From NCBI GenBank assembly GCA_049594615.1, contig JBMYJR010000005.1, positions 35,318 to 99,317 on the forward strand: a DNA stretch of 64,000 bases. Direction: 5' to 3'. This stretch comes from CAXPZW01 sp049594615. Its GTDB lineage: Bacteria > Bacteroidota > Bacteroidia > Flavobacteriales_D > Sanyastnellaceae. Made by a program: the position numbers and the translations under genes. The notes under the pieces are model-generated. The model saw only the letters and a list, made by a program, of their open reading frames with translations, did not search any database and was not told the DNA's origin. This document shows positions 1-7,903 of this stretch, one piece after another (the stretch's first letter is position 1; each line of letters starts with the position of its first letter).

Positions 1-412
1 CCCCCTCCTCACGTCCCCACGTCATGTAAAACAGCGGAATTGCACAGTCGTTGTTGTCTCGGATGAAGTTCACCAAGTATTCCGCTGCGGGGAAGAAATC
101 CGCTTCCACTTGAAAGTCGGGAAACGAAGGAATTTGGCTCTGCTCCTGCAGCACCACAAAGTCCCAACCGCCCTCAGCGATCAGGTCGAGCGAAGTGTCA
201 TTGGATGCGTGGCCCTGCAGGGTGTACCCGCCCGGGGTGTTGGCTGCGGTTTCCACCACATGGCCCATATCTGCGGCCAGATCAGTCAGCAGTTGGGGCA
301 AATCGTTGTAGTAGGTGTAGCTGTTGCCCAAAAACAGGACGCGAGTGGTGTCTTGAGCTTGGCTGGAAGACACCAGAGCACATACGGCCAAAAGGATGAA
401 GAGGTGTTTCAT
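1..412 (-). CDS. SGNH/GDSL-type secreted hydrolase, partial
   Basis: The reading frame starts at an ATG (410-412) and runs off the left edge, so the C-terminus is missing. It opens with a signal peptide (MKHLFILLAVCALVSSSQAQ). Next comes RVLFLGNSYTYYNDLP, where G-N-S-Y matches block I of SGNH-fold hydrolases, with Ser as the presumed nucleophile. A later stretch, WDFVVLQEQSQ, resembles the DUF4886-type SGNH proteins common in Bacteroidota. Substrate is unknown; such enzymes act on acyl or acetyl esters outside the cytoplasm. It is last in a minus-strand run after the sigma factor and a small membrane protein, with an 18-bp gap to the latter. Fold call is fairly sure, function is not. Confidence 0.7.
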   Translation of the reverse strand, partial: MKHLFILLAVCALVSSSQAQDTTRVLFLGNSYTYYNDLPQLLTDLAADMGHVVETAANTPGGYTLQGHASNDTSLDLIAEGGWDFVVLQEQSQIPSFPDFQVEADFFPAAEYLVNFIRDNNDCAIPLFYMTWGREEG

Positions 413-430
413 TGCTGTTGCGGTTACGCA

Positions 431-709
431 TTAGGAACCACACTCAGGCTCAAAAGGTTGGCTCGAAGTCGGAGTTTCGGGCGCATTTTCTTGCTTCTCG
501 GTGCGTTCCGCCTCAAAAATGAGATACAGAAGTAGCAGAGCGATCACGACAAATAGGAAGAGTCGGCGGTCCTTGTAGAGCGGCTTGCGGTGGAAGTCGT
601 GCGCAAGTTTCTGGTACCCGGTCACCACCTTTCCGAAGTCTTTGTACTTCGAAAGGTCCTCTTGAGGGGGAGTCTCTGGGGGTGTATGGTCGAGTTTGAA
701 CTTACGCAT
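431..709 (-). CDS. Small single-pass membrane protein in sigma-factor operon
   Basis: About 92 residues. The N-terminal half is charged and soluble. One hydrophobic segment follows (LFLFVVIALLLLYLIF, about residues 51-66), then a short Glu/Pro-rich tail that ends in a Cys-containing sequence. I place the start at the ATG at 707-709, which overlaps the end of the sigma-factor gene by 8 bp and suggests translational coupling. An ATG three codons upstream (716-718) is also open. Its place directly after an ECF sigma gene suggests a membrane partner such as a small anti-sigma factor, but I see no recognisable anti-sigma domain. Function is unknown. Confidence 0.65.
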   Translation of the reverse strand: MRKFKLDHTPPETPPQEDLSKYKDFGKVVTGYQKLAHDFHRKPLYKDRRLFLFVVIALLLLYLIFEAERTEKQENAPETPTSSQPFEPECGS

Positions 710-1181
710 CGGATGCAAAGATTGCTTTTTTCAGAGCGCTGAGCGCGCGGTAAGTGCGGACTTTGGCGTTGTCCTCGCTTATGGCCAACAGGACACCCAT
801 TTCGGCAAAGCGGCGGCCTTCGAAGTAACGGAGCTCAATGAGCATGACCTGTTCTTCATTCAAAGCATTGAGTCCGTTGATCAGTCGTTGGCGCTGGTGG
901 TCAGAGTGGTTGCCTTGTTCAAATTCGTCCAACAAGCGGTCCACCACTTGGGGTCCCAACGGCACCTCTGCGCGACGTTTGGCCTGGCGGAAGTGCATGT
1001 TGACCTCGTTGATGGCAATGCGCATGAGCCAAGCGCCGAGCCCCACGCCCCGATGCTTGTATTTACCAATGGCCGCAAGTGCCTTGCTGAAGGTCTGCGA
1101 GGTCAGGTCAGCCGCCAAATCCCTGTCTTTGACTCTACTCCACACAAAGCGGAACACCTCTTCAAAGTAGTGCTCATACAA
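702..1181 (-). CDS. ECF-type RNA polymerase sigma-70 factor
   Basis: The protein has sigma region 2 (FEEVFRFVWSRVKDRDLAAD and the following helix) and region 4 near the C-terminus, from LNALNEEQVMLIELRYFEG to the helix-turn-helix around AISEDNAKVRTYRAL. It would direct RNA polymerase to a specific promoter set. The given start is TTG at 1179-1181. The same frame continues upstream without a stop and still looks like family sequence (LIAAAQRDPRLFAPLYEH), but no ATG, GTG or TTG occurs there. CTG at 1251-1253 or ATT at 1278-1280 could be the real start. The gene overlaps the following membrane-protein gene by 8 bp. Confidence 0.82.
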   Translation of the reverse strand: MYEHYFEEVFRFVWSRVKDRDLAADLTSQTFSKALAAIGKYKHRGVGLGAWLMRIAINEVNMHFRQAKRRAEVPLGPQVVDRLLDEFEQGNHSDHQRQRLINGLNALNEEQVMLIELRYFEGRRFAEMGVLLAISEDNAKVRTYRALSALKKAIFASDA

Positions 1182-1373
1182 CGGCGCAAACAGCCGCGGG
1201 TCGCGCTGGGCGGCGGCAATGAGTTTGGCTTCGTTTGCAAGTGGGGCGTTCAGGGTTAGCCGGGTTGGTACAGGTACAATGCCTGTTGGTCGTTTCGGAA
1301 CACAATCTAAAAAAAGCGCCCAAGTGAAACCTTCCTAAGGGTGATCCGTATGGAGAAGGGAATTCAATGCTAC

Positions 1374-1748
1374 ATGTCTAAGTATCTGCTTCTTGCCCTG
1401 ATGGGAGCCCTCCCATTCGCCTCCCAAAACGACGTCGCGCGTTACGTGCTGCGCAAGCACGACAGCGGCAACCCGTATGTGGTGTTCTTCTGCAAAGGCG
1501 CCGACAACGAAAAGGTCAAGGAGGAACTTTACTACCCCAACGGCCAGCTCGAAAATGTCGGCCACTTTCTCAACGGGCTTGAACATGGAGAATGGATCTA
1601 CTACTGGCCCAATGGCGAGGTCATGTCCTTTGAGTATTACGAAAAAGGCAAAGAAGAAGGCCTGCACTACGAATGCAACGAAAAAGGCAAACGCATCCGC
1701 GAGACCGAATGGAAGCGCGGTGTGTTGGTTGCTCAGCGGGACGTCTAG
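1374..1748 (+). CDS. Secreted MORN-repeat (MORN_2-like) protein
   Basis: About 124 residues starting at the ATG at 1374, which places a signal-peptide-like sequence (MSKYLLLALMGALPFASQ) at the N-terminus. In-frame starts at 1341 (GTG) and 1350 (ATG) would only add a non-hydrophobic leader. The rest holds repeats of the form YYPNGQLENVGHFLNGLEHG and YYWPNGEVMSFEYYEKGKEEG, the pattern of MORN_2 repeats often labelled 'YwqK family antitoxin'. There is no toxin gene beside it, so I would not call it an antitoxin. It converges on pdeM, whose stop lies 2 bp away. Role unknown. Confidence 0.68.
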   Translation: MSKYLLLALMGALPFASQNDVARYVLRKHDSGNPYVVFFCKGADNEKVKEELYYPNGQLENVGHFLNGLEHGEWIYYWPNGEVMSFEYYEKGKEEGLHYECNEKGKRIRETEWKRGVLVAQRDV

Positions 1749-1749
1749 C

Positions 1750-2409
1750 TTAGACTCCAACCACCTTCTTGCCGGTGGATACAAACACCTGATCCCCTTT
1801 GATCGGACGCACGCGGTGGGTCCCGGTCATGCTCCCAAACGCAGGCAACACCGCCTGGTACTTCCCAAACCAAAAGCAGGGCAAGCGCATGTACTCTGAT
1901 CCCGCCCCGCGCAAGGTGACTGCCGGGTGAATGTGCCCACACAAAATGTATTTGGTCTGGGGGCCATCTACGGGCTCGTGCACCAATCGAAACGGTCCGC
2001 AATCCCAGGTGGTAACCACCTCCAATCCTTGCGAGGTGTATTGCGCGTCGTTCATGAACTCGTGGTTGCCTTTGACAAGGACCGCATGCACTTCCGGATA
2101 GTTGGCCTGAAAATCGGCAAACACGTCCCACTCTCGGTTGCGTTTGCTGTGGTAAAGGTCGCCCAAAAACACCACCGTCTCAGGCGTATACCGGTCGTAC
2201 AGTATGGACAGGTTCCAACAGTTTTCTTGAAAGGCCCGCAACGGAACCGGAATGCCATTGGCCGCATAGTGGCCTGCCTTGCCTACATGGACATCGCTGA
2301 CGATCAACGTATTTTTTCCAGGCCACCACACCGCACACAGCGGGTGGAGCTCCAGGTGCTCCCCTTGAATCTCTACTGACAGGGTATGGACGTGATCTTT
2401 TGGTTGCAT
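1750..2409 (-). CDS. pdeM: Ligase-associated DNA damage response endonuclease PdeM
   Basis: A 219-residue metallophosphoesterase. The metal-binding motifs appear in order: SDVHVGKAGHYAANGIPVP (D-x-H), FLGDLYHS (GD), VKGNHE (GNHE) and CGHIHP (GHxH). The first motif, with the GK..H...GIPVP extension, is diagnostic of the PdeM family, which is associated with a DNA ligase and helicase in DNA damage response operons. Those partners are not in this window, so the gene stands alone here. It starts at the ATG at 2407-2409. Enzymatic substrate in vivo is not settled for the family. Confidence 0.85.
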   Translation of the reverse strand: MQPKDHVHTLSVEIQGEHLELHPLCAVWWPGKNTLIVSDVHVGKAGHYAANGIPVPLRAFQENCWNLSILYDRYTPETVVFLGDLYHSKRNREWDVFADFQANYPEVHAVLVKGNHEFMNDAQYTSQGLEVVTTWDCGPFRLVHEPVDGPQTKYILCGHIHPAVTLRGAGSEYMRLPCFWFGKYQAVLPAFGSMTGTHRVRPIKGDQVFVSTGKKVVGV

Positions 2410-2823
2410 AACCGAATGAGGGTCTGGACGGATTCATGCATGGGCCCCAGCATCTGTTGGCTTTTTACATCCCAGATCACCGCGAAAATCAAGGAATGAA
2501 TCGCAAGTAAAAATACCATGGGTCTGCACCATCTGCTCGGTACAACATGACTTTTTCATCCATACGGCACACGAATTACACACGCGCGCTACAAGCAAAG
2601 CTGTCTCACTTTACTCGCTCGTGTTTTGCCTGATGCACATGCGCGCCTGTTCACACGACAGGGATGACGTTCTTCATCCCGAAACGAATTCCATATCCAT
2701 CGGAGTTTGTCCACATTTTTATTGTGGTACAAAAATTGTCTAACAAGATTCAAAACACCTTTTTTCCGATGTTTGACCTGCTCCGCGGAGCGTGTAAAGC
2801 ATTTAACTCAAACCCTCTGTATC
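2410..2823. other. Gene-free region upstream of outer-membrane barrel gene
   Basis: Divergent intergenic stretch of about 410 bp between pdeM and the barrel gene. I see no credible ORF. It holds two short dyads: CCACA-N7-TGTGG (2711-2727) and the perfect 12-bp palindrome GCTCCGCGGAGC (2780-2791). No good TANNTTTG element was found, although a TTTG at 2772-2775 lies upstream of the palindrome. The dyads could be operator sites for the barrel gene; this is inference. Confidence 0.4.
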
Positions 2824-3471
2824 ATGAATTTATTTAAAAAATTGGCGCTGCTTTCGGTTGCCACTTTCTGCCTGAGTGCAGGTGCACAGGCTCAACTGGA
2901 CGTCAAGTTCAACTTCCTGGGCTTCCTTTTCAACCAATACCAAGTTGGTGGGGAGTATGTACTCTCAGAAGAAATGTCCACCGGTGCGTTCGCCAGTTAC
3001 AGCGTATGGAACCTCGAAACCACCACCTTGGATGTCAACGGAAACCTTGTAAGTGAAGAATACAAGCTTACCGGTCTTTCTGTGATCCCAAATGTGCGTT
3101 TCTACTTCAACCCAGACGACGATTGTGACGGCTACTTTGCCGAGGGTTACCTCAAGTGGCGTCAACGTAAATCAACGAATCAGAGCATTTATGTGCCAGA
3201 AACCAATGCATTCGGTGGAACCGATTACACCTTGTATAACTATGACATCACCCAGAGCGCAACCGCACTCGGTGTAGGTTTTGGTCGCAAGTGGATGACC
3301 AATGTTGGTTTCTTCGCAGAGTCTTTCATTGGTATCGGGAAGAACCTCATTGAAAACACCAAATACTCGGAAGATGCCGTCACAGAATACTACGAGGCAA
3401 ACGACAATACTGACCTGAATTGGGCAGGTATTGACCTCCGTTTGGCCTTCAACGTAGGCTGGCGCTTCTAA
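2824..3471 (+). CDS. Outer-membrane beta-barrel protein (DUF3575-like)
   Basis: About 215 residues from the ATG at 2824. A signal peptide ending ...LSAGAQAQ is followed by alternating hydrophobic strands (FNFLGFLFNQYQVGGEYVL, ATALGVGFGRKWMTNVGFF) and a C-terminal aromatic ending (FNVGWRF), typical of a small outer-membrane barrel. An upstream extension to 2707 exists in frame, but it would put the signal peptide in the middle of the protein, so I reject it. A strong terminator follows at 3496-3524, so the gene is probably monocistronic. Ligand or role unknown. Confidence 0.75.
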   Translation: MNLFKKLALLSVATFCLSAGAQAQLDVKFNFLGFLFNQYQVGGEYVLSEEMSTGAFASYSVWNLETTTLDVNGNLVSEEYKLTGLSVIPNVRFYFNPDDDCDGYFAEGYLKWRQRKSTNQSIYVPETNAFGGTDYTLYNYDITQSATALGVGFGRKWMTNVGFFAESFIGIGKNLIENTKYSEDAVTEYYEANDNTDLNWAGIDLRLAFNVGWRF

Positions 3472-3495
3472 CAAGCAGTCGATCTCATATCAACA

Positions 3496-3524
3496 AGCCG
3501 TGCCCAGTGGGCACGGCTTTTTTT
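3496..3524 (+). terminator. Rho-independent terminator after barrel gene
   Basis: Perfect 10-bp GC-rich stem (AGCCGTGCCC / GGGCACGGCT) with a 3-nt loop and a run of seven T. It lies 24 bp after the stop codon of the barrel gene. Confidence 0.9.
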
Positions 3525-3617
3525 GTGTCTCTTTTCTCGGAAATCAGCTGCTCTACAGCACCCCCTAACCCGGATCGACCTGTCCCCAGCCCCTGAGCAA
3601 CCTCGAGTAATGCCACA

Positions 3618-3649
3618 CAAAAAAACCGCGTCCAAATGGACGCGGTTTT
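3618..3649 (-). terminator. Bidirectional-looking terminator after aconitase
   Basis: Stem AAAACCGCGTCC / GGACGCGGTTTT with loop AAAT, followed on the minus strand by a run of T. It is 21 bp beyond the acnA stop, and its symmetry could also stop transcription from the left. Confidence 0.85.
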
Positions 3650-3670
3650 CAGTATCACAAAAGACAGGTC

Positions 3671-5935
3671 TTAGCCCTGTTGTTGCTTGATCAGGTTCAA
3701 AGCAGAACCGGCGCGGAACCACGCAATTTGTTGCTCGTTGTACGTGTGATTGGTTTCAATCACATCCGATGAGCCATCAGCGTGTACCGCCTCAATCTTG
3801 ATGGTGCGGCCAGGAGTAAACTGATCCAAATCCAAGAAGTTAAAGGTGTCGTCCTCCTGGATCTTGTCGTAGTCGCCTTCGTTCACAAAGGTGAGCCCCA
3901 GCATGCCCTGCTTCTTGAGGTTGGTCTCGTGGATGCGGGCAAAGCTCTTCACCAACACAGCGCGTACGCCCAAATGGCGTGGCTGCATGGCGGCGTGCTC
4001 ACGCGATGAACCCTCGCCGTAGTTGCTGTCGCCCACCACCAGGGTAGGCACGCCAGCAGCCTTGTATGCGCGTTGCACCGCAGGTACTTCGCCATACGAG
4101 CCGTCGAGTTGGTTCTTCACCTTGTTGGTATCCATGTTGTAGGCATTCACCGCACCGGTCAGGGTATTGTTGGAGATGTTGTCCAGGTGGCCGCGGAAGC
4201 GCAACCACGGGCCGGCCATCGAAATGTGGTCGGTGGTGCACTTGCCGTGGGCCTTGATCAGCAGCTTGGCGCCGGTGATGTTCTGGCCATTCCAAGGGGC
4301 AAACGGGGTGAGCAGCTCGAGGCGCTCGCTGTCATCTTTGACCACCACTTGCACGCCGCTGCCGTCCTCGGCGGGCGCTTGGTAACCACGGTCTTCAACG
4401 GCAAAACCAGCTGCGGGAAGCTCGTGGCCCGAAGGCTCCTCGAGTTTCACTTGTTCGCCTTTAGTGTTGGTGAGGGTGTCTGTGATGGGGTTAAAATCCA
4501 GAGTTCCGGCAATCGCCAAGGCGGTCACCAGCTCTGGGCTGCCCACAAAGGCGTGGGTGTTGGGGTTGCCGTCCGCACGCTTCGAGAAGTTGCGGTTGAA
4601 CGAGTGAACGATGGTGTTCTTCTCTTTCTTCTCGGCGCCCTCGCGTGCCCATTGGCCAATGCAAGGACCACAAGCGTTGGCAAATACGCTCGCGCCCAAC
4701 TTATCGAAGGTGTCGATGAAGCCGTCGCGCTCGATGGTGTAACGCACTTGCTCTGAACCTGGAGTGATGGTGAACTTGGCTTGGGTGTCCAGGCCTTTGT
4801 CCAGGGCTTGCTCGGCAATCGAGGCCGAGCGCGAGATGTCTTCGTACGAAGAGTTGGTGCACGAACCGATCAGGCCGACCTCCACTTTGGTGGGCCATCC
4901 GTTGGCGCGGGCCACCTCACCCATTTTTGAAATGGGGGTAGCGATGTCTGGCGAGAACGGGCCGTTCAAGTGCGGCTCGAGTTCGCTCAGGTTGATTTCA
5001 ATGACTTGGTCGAAGTACTGCTCGGGGTTGGCGTACACCTCGGGGTCACCGGTGAGGTGCTCCTTGACGGTGTCGGCCAGCTCAGCCACATCGGCGCGGT
5101 CGGTGGCGCGCAGGTAGCGGGCCATGCTGTCGTCGTACCCGAAGGTCGAGGTGGTGGCGCCGATCTCAGCACCCATATTGCAGATGGTGCCTTTACCGGT
5201 GCACGAGAGGTTCTCAGCCCCTTCGCCGAAGTATTCTACGATGGCACCGGTTCCACCTTTTACAGTCAGGATACCGGCCACCTTGAGGATCACGTCCTTG
5301 GCGCTGGTCCAGCCGTTCAAGCGGCCGGTCAGCTTGACGCCAATCAGTTTGGGGAATTTTAGCTCCCACGGCATGCCTGCCATCACGTCCACCGCATCAG
5401 CTCCGCCAACACCGACGGCCACCATGCCCAAACCACCTGCATTCACAGTGTGGCTGTCGGTACCGATCATCATACCGCCGGGGAAGGCATAGTTCTCAAG
5501 TACCACTTGGTGGATGATGCCTGCGCCGGGCTTCCAGAAGCCTACGCCGTATTTGTTGGACACCGACTCCAAGAAGTTGAACACCTCGTTGTTGCCATTG
5601 ATGGCCGCCTGCAGGTCCTTATCGGCGCCGATTCGGGCTTGGATCAAGTGGTCGCAGTGCACCGTCGAAGGCACTGCCGCTTTGGCTTTACCGGCTTGCA
5701 TGAACTGCAGCAGGGCCATTTGTGCGGTGGCGTCTTGCATGGCCACACGGTCAGGAGCGAAGTCCACGTAGCTGCCGCCACGGGTGTAGCTCTCGGTGGC
5801 GTTGCCTTGCCAAAGGTGGTTATAGAGGATTTTCTCGGCCAGTGTGAGGGGCTTGCCAACGGCTTCGCGCGCTTGCGCAATGCGGCCAGGCATCCGTTCG
5901 TACACGGCTCGGATCATGTCGATGTCAAAAGCCAT
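3671..5935 (-). CDS. acnA: Aconitate hydratase (aconitase)
   Basis: A 754-residue aconitase of the mitochondrial-like type usual in Bacteroidota. It interconverts citrate and isocitrate in the TCA cycle using a [4Fe-4S] cluster. Visible signatures: GTDSHTVNAGGLGMVAVGVG, GLIGSCTNSSYEDI (first cluster Cys), ANACGPCIGQW (second and third cluster Cys) and GDSNYGEGSSREHAA in the C-terminal swivel domain. Length is full for the family. The start is the ATG at 5933-5935. It appears to be a single-gene transcript with its own terminator. A near-match -7 element (TAAATTCG) lies upstream on the minus strand. Confidence 0.95.
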   Translation of the reverse strand: MAFDIDMIRAVYERMPGRIAQAREAVGKPLTLAEKILYNHLWQGNATESYTRGGSYVDFAPDRVAMQDATAQMALLQFMQAGKAKAAVPSTVHCDHLIQARIGADKDLQAAINGNNEVFNFLESVSNKYGVGFWKPGAGIIHQVVLENYAFPGGMMIGTDSHTVNAGGLGMVAVGVGGADAVDVMAGMPWELKFPKLIGVKLTGRLNGWTSAKDVILKVAGILTVKGGTGAIVEYFGEGAENLSCTGKGTICNMGAEIGATTSTFGYDDSMARYLRATDRADVAELADTVKEHLTGDPEVYANPEQYFDQVIEINLSELEPHLNGPFSPDIATPISKMGEVARANGWPTKVEVGLIGSCTNSSYEDISRSASIAEQALDKGLDTQAKFTITPGSEQVRYTIERDGFIDTFDKLGASVFANACGPCIGQWAREGAEKKEKNTIVHSFNRNFSKRADGNPNTHAFVGSPELVTALAIAGTLDFNPITDTLTNTKGEQVKLEEPSGHELPAAGFAVEDRGYQAPAEDGSGVQVVVKDDSERLELLTPFAPWNGQNITGAKLLIKAHGKCTTDHISMAGPWLRFRGHLDNISNNTLTGAVNAYNMDTNKVKNQLDGSYGEVPAVQRAYKAAGVPTLVVGDSNYGEGSSREHAAMQPRHLGVRAVLVKSFARIHETNLKKQGMLGLTFVNEGDYDKIQEDDTFNFLDLDQFTPGRTIKIEAVHADGSSDVIETNHTYNEQQIAWFRAGSALNLIKQQQG

Positions 5936-6090
5936 AAATCAGAGGTTATCAGTGGACGATCAAAAAGATCGATGCGGCGCGAATTTACAAATTCTCATGC
6001 CCTGATTCGCCCCTGATTCCGGTAGATTTCGCCCGCCGGTATGATTTCAAAATTTATCACATCTCTCCCCTACCTCAGCGGCGTCCTGCC

Positions 6091-6098
6091 TACATTTG
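6091..6098 (+). promoter_or_regulatory. -7 element TACATTTG, possible leaderless start
   Basis: Exact match to the Bacteroidota -7 consensus TANNTTTG, ending only 3 nt before the ATG of the ABC permease gene at 6102. No good TTTG is seen at the -33 distance. If used, transcription would begin at or near the start codon. Confidence 0.45.
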
Positions 6099-6101
6099 AG
6101 C

Positions 6102-7352
6102 ATGCCCTTGTTGTCCGCCAAAAGCGCCGAAAACTTCAAAGTCGCCCTGCACTCCATCCGTTCTCAGAAGGGACGTACTGCGCTCACGGTCTTGATGATC
6201 GTGCTGGGCATCATGGCGCTGGTGACCTTCAACACGGCCAAGGAGGCATTGCAATCCAAGATTTTCTCGGAGTTCTCGGCCATGGGTTCCAACACCTTCA
6301 CCGTGCGCTCGGGCCGGGGGGGCATGTTTGGCGGCCAAGGCGGCGTGCGACGCAAGGAAAACGACAACATCTCTTACGACCAAGCCCGCCGCTTCACCCG
6401 GGAGTTTCCTGAAGGGGCCTTGGTGAGTATGAGTGCCTATGCCAGCGGGGCCAGCGTGGTCAAACACCGCAGCAACAAAACCAATCCCAATGTCCAGGTT
6501 ATCGGCGGCGACGGCGATTACATTGAGCTCTCCGGCTATGCAATCAGCGAGGGCCGCAACTTCTCCGAGACCGACATCCGGTTGGGCAACAACGCAGTCA
6601 TCCTAGGAGCGGAGGTGGTCGAAAAGCTCTTTCCCGATGACCGCAAAGCCCTCGACAAGGAGGTGTCCATCGGCAGCTTCAAGTACCTGGTGGTGGGCGT
6701 GCTGGAAGCAAAAGGCGCCAGTTTTGGATTCTCCCAGGACAACCAGTGTTTGATTCCGGTGTCCAACCTCAAAAAGAACTTTGGCAGCACCCGTACCGAC
6801 TACAGCATCAACGTGCGGGTCTTCGACAACAAAACCCTCGAACGCTTCATCGACGAGGCCTACGGGCTGATGGGTGCCATCCGTGGCGACCTGCTCGAAC
6901 CCGAATCCACCTTCCAAATCCGCAAAAGCGACGCCATGGCCAGCGACATGAACGAGGCCGTAGATTCGGTGGGTGTTGGGGTGACCGTCATCGGGTACAT
7001 CACCTTGTTTGGTGCAGCCATCGGGCTGATGAACATCATGCTGGTTTCGGTCACCGAACGCACCCGTGAAATTGGAGTGCGCAAAGCACTGGGGGCCAGC
7101 AGTAAAACCGTGATGCGCCAATTCCTGGCAGAAGCGGTGGTCATTGGACAAATCGGTGGGGTCTTAGGCACCCTCTTTGGGGTGTTGGCCGGCAACGCGG
7201 TCTCGCTGTTTTTGAGCACACCTTTTACCGTTCCGTGGGGATGGATCTTGACCGGCACCCTCTCGTGTTTCATCATGAGTGTGCTCAGCGGCTATTTCCC
7301 CGCGCGCAAGGCCGCCCGCCTCGAACCCATCGATGCACTGCGCTACGAGTAA
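6102..7352 (+). CDS. MacB/FtsX-type ABC transporter permease
   Basis: About 416 residues. A first membrane segment (TALTVLMIVLGIMALVTF, near residue 27) is followed by a large periplasmic MacB-PCD-like domain, then three C-terminal membrane helices of the FtsX fold. The cytoplasmic coupling region TERTREIGVRKALGAS is the family hallmark. The start is the ATG at 6102; the TTG at 6096 lies inside a likely -7 element. The ATP-binding partner and membrane-fusion protein of a MacAB-type complex are not adjacent, so they must be encoded elsewhere. Substrate unknown: efflux of a small molecule or lipid or peptide export are all possible. Confidence 0.85.
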   Translation: MPLLSAKSAENFKVALHSIRSQKGRTALTVLMIVLGIMALVTFNTAKEALQSKIFSEFSAMGSNTFTVRSGRGGMFGGQGGVRRKENDNISYDQARRFTREFPEGALVSMSAYASGASVVKHRSNKTNPNVQVIGGDGDYIELSGYAISEGRNFSETDIRLGNNAVILGAEVVEKLFPDDRKALDKEVSIGSFKYLVVGVLEAKGASFGFSQDNQCLIPVSNLKKNFGSTRTDYSINVRVFDNKTLERFIDEAYGLMGAIRGDLLEPESTFQIRKSDAMASDMNEAVDSVGVGVTVIGYITLFGAAIGLMNIMLVSVTERTREIGVRKALGASSKTVMRQFLAEAVVIGQIGGVLGTLFGVLAGNAVSLFLSTPFTVPWGWILTGTLSCFIMSVLSGYFPARKAARLEPIDALRYE

Positions 7353-7399
7353 CTGTGACCCCGAATTTGCCATCTTTGGGCTTCACCAACCGAATTGCC

Positions 7400-7903
7400 A
7401 TGCGCTGGATTGTCCTGCCCCTGTTTTTGCTCTCTTCCACCCTCTTTGCCCAAACCGAACCCACGCCGCGTGAGCAGGCCTACGCCTCGTTTGACGCCCT
7501 GCTCGGCACCTGGGAAATCGAAGCGTTCTTTTTGGACGGTACCAAATTCGAGCAGAAGTTCGAGATCGTGCGAGGGGTGCAAGGCGCGGTGTACAAGTGC
7601 ACCACCTGGCAAAAAGACGACGCCGGCCACTACCAACTCAAAAGCGAAGGCATCCGCGCTTGGGACGAAAGCGCCCGCGCCATGAAGTTCTGGGACTTTG
7701 GGATAGACGGTACCATCACCACCGGCAGCGTGGCCTTCGACGGCGAAAACATCCTCTACATCTACGACTACGGCGGCGAGATCCTTACCGACTACTTTGG
7801 CTTTGAACGCGACGGACTCTACGAGTACATCATCGGGGTCAAAGACGGGCGCCAATGGCCCACGTTGTACTGCAACGGCGGGGTCAAGCGCGTGACTCAG
7901 TGA
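7400..7903 (+). CDS. Secreted protein of unknown function
   Basis: About 167 residues from the ATG at 7400. A signal peptide (MRWIVLPLFLLSSTLFAQ) precedes a compact domain rich in aromatic and acidic residues. It includes FDALLGTWEIEAFFLDGTKF and FWDFGIDGTITTGSVAFDG, which suggest a lipocalin or DUF1579-like beta-barrel. I do not recognise a catalytic motif. It begins 47 bp after the ABC permease stop and may be co-transcribed with it. Its last 7 bp overlap the end of the convergent S51 peptidase gene. Confidence 0.6.
   Translation: MRWIVLPLFLLSSTLFAQTEPTPREQAYASFDALLGTWEIEAFFLDGTKFEQKFEIVRGVQGAVYKCTTWQKDDAGHYQLKSEGIRAWDESARAMKFWDFGIDGTITTGSVAFDGENILYIYDYGGEILTDYFGFERDGLYEYIIGVKDGRQWPTLYCNGGVKRVTQ

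Noticed and set aside
1341..1748. MORN-repeat gene as an antitoxin of a toxin-antitoxin pair
   Set aside because: The YwqK-type label is inherited from databases. There is a signal peptide and no toxin-like neighbour.
4073..4756. 227-codon ORF antisense to aconitase
   Set aside because: Shadow of the strongly conserved acnA frame; no start context or motif.
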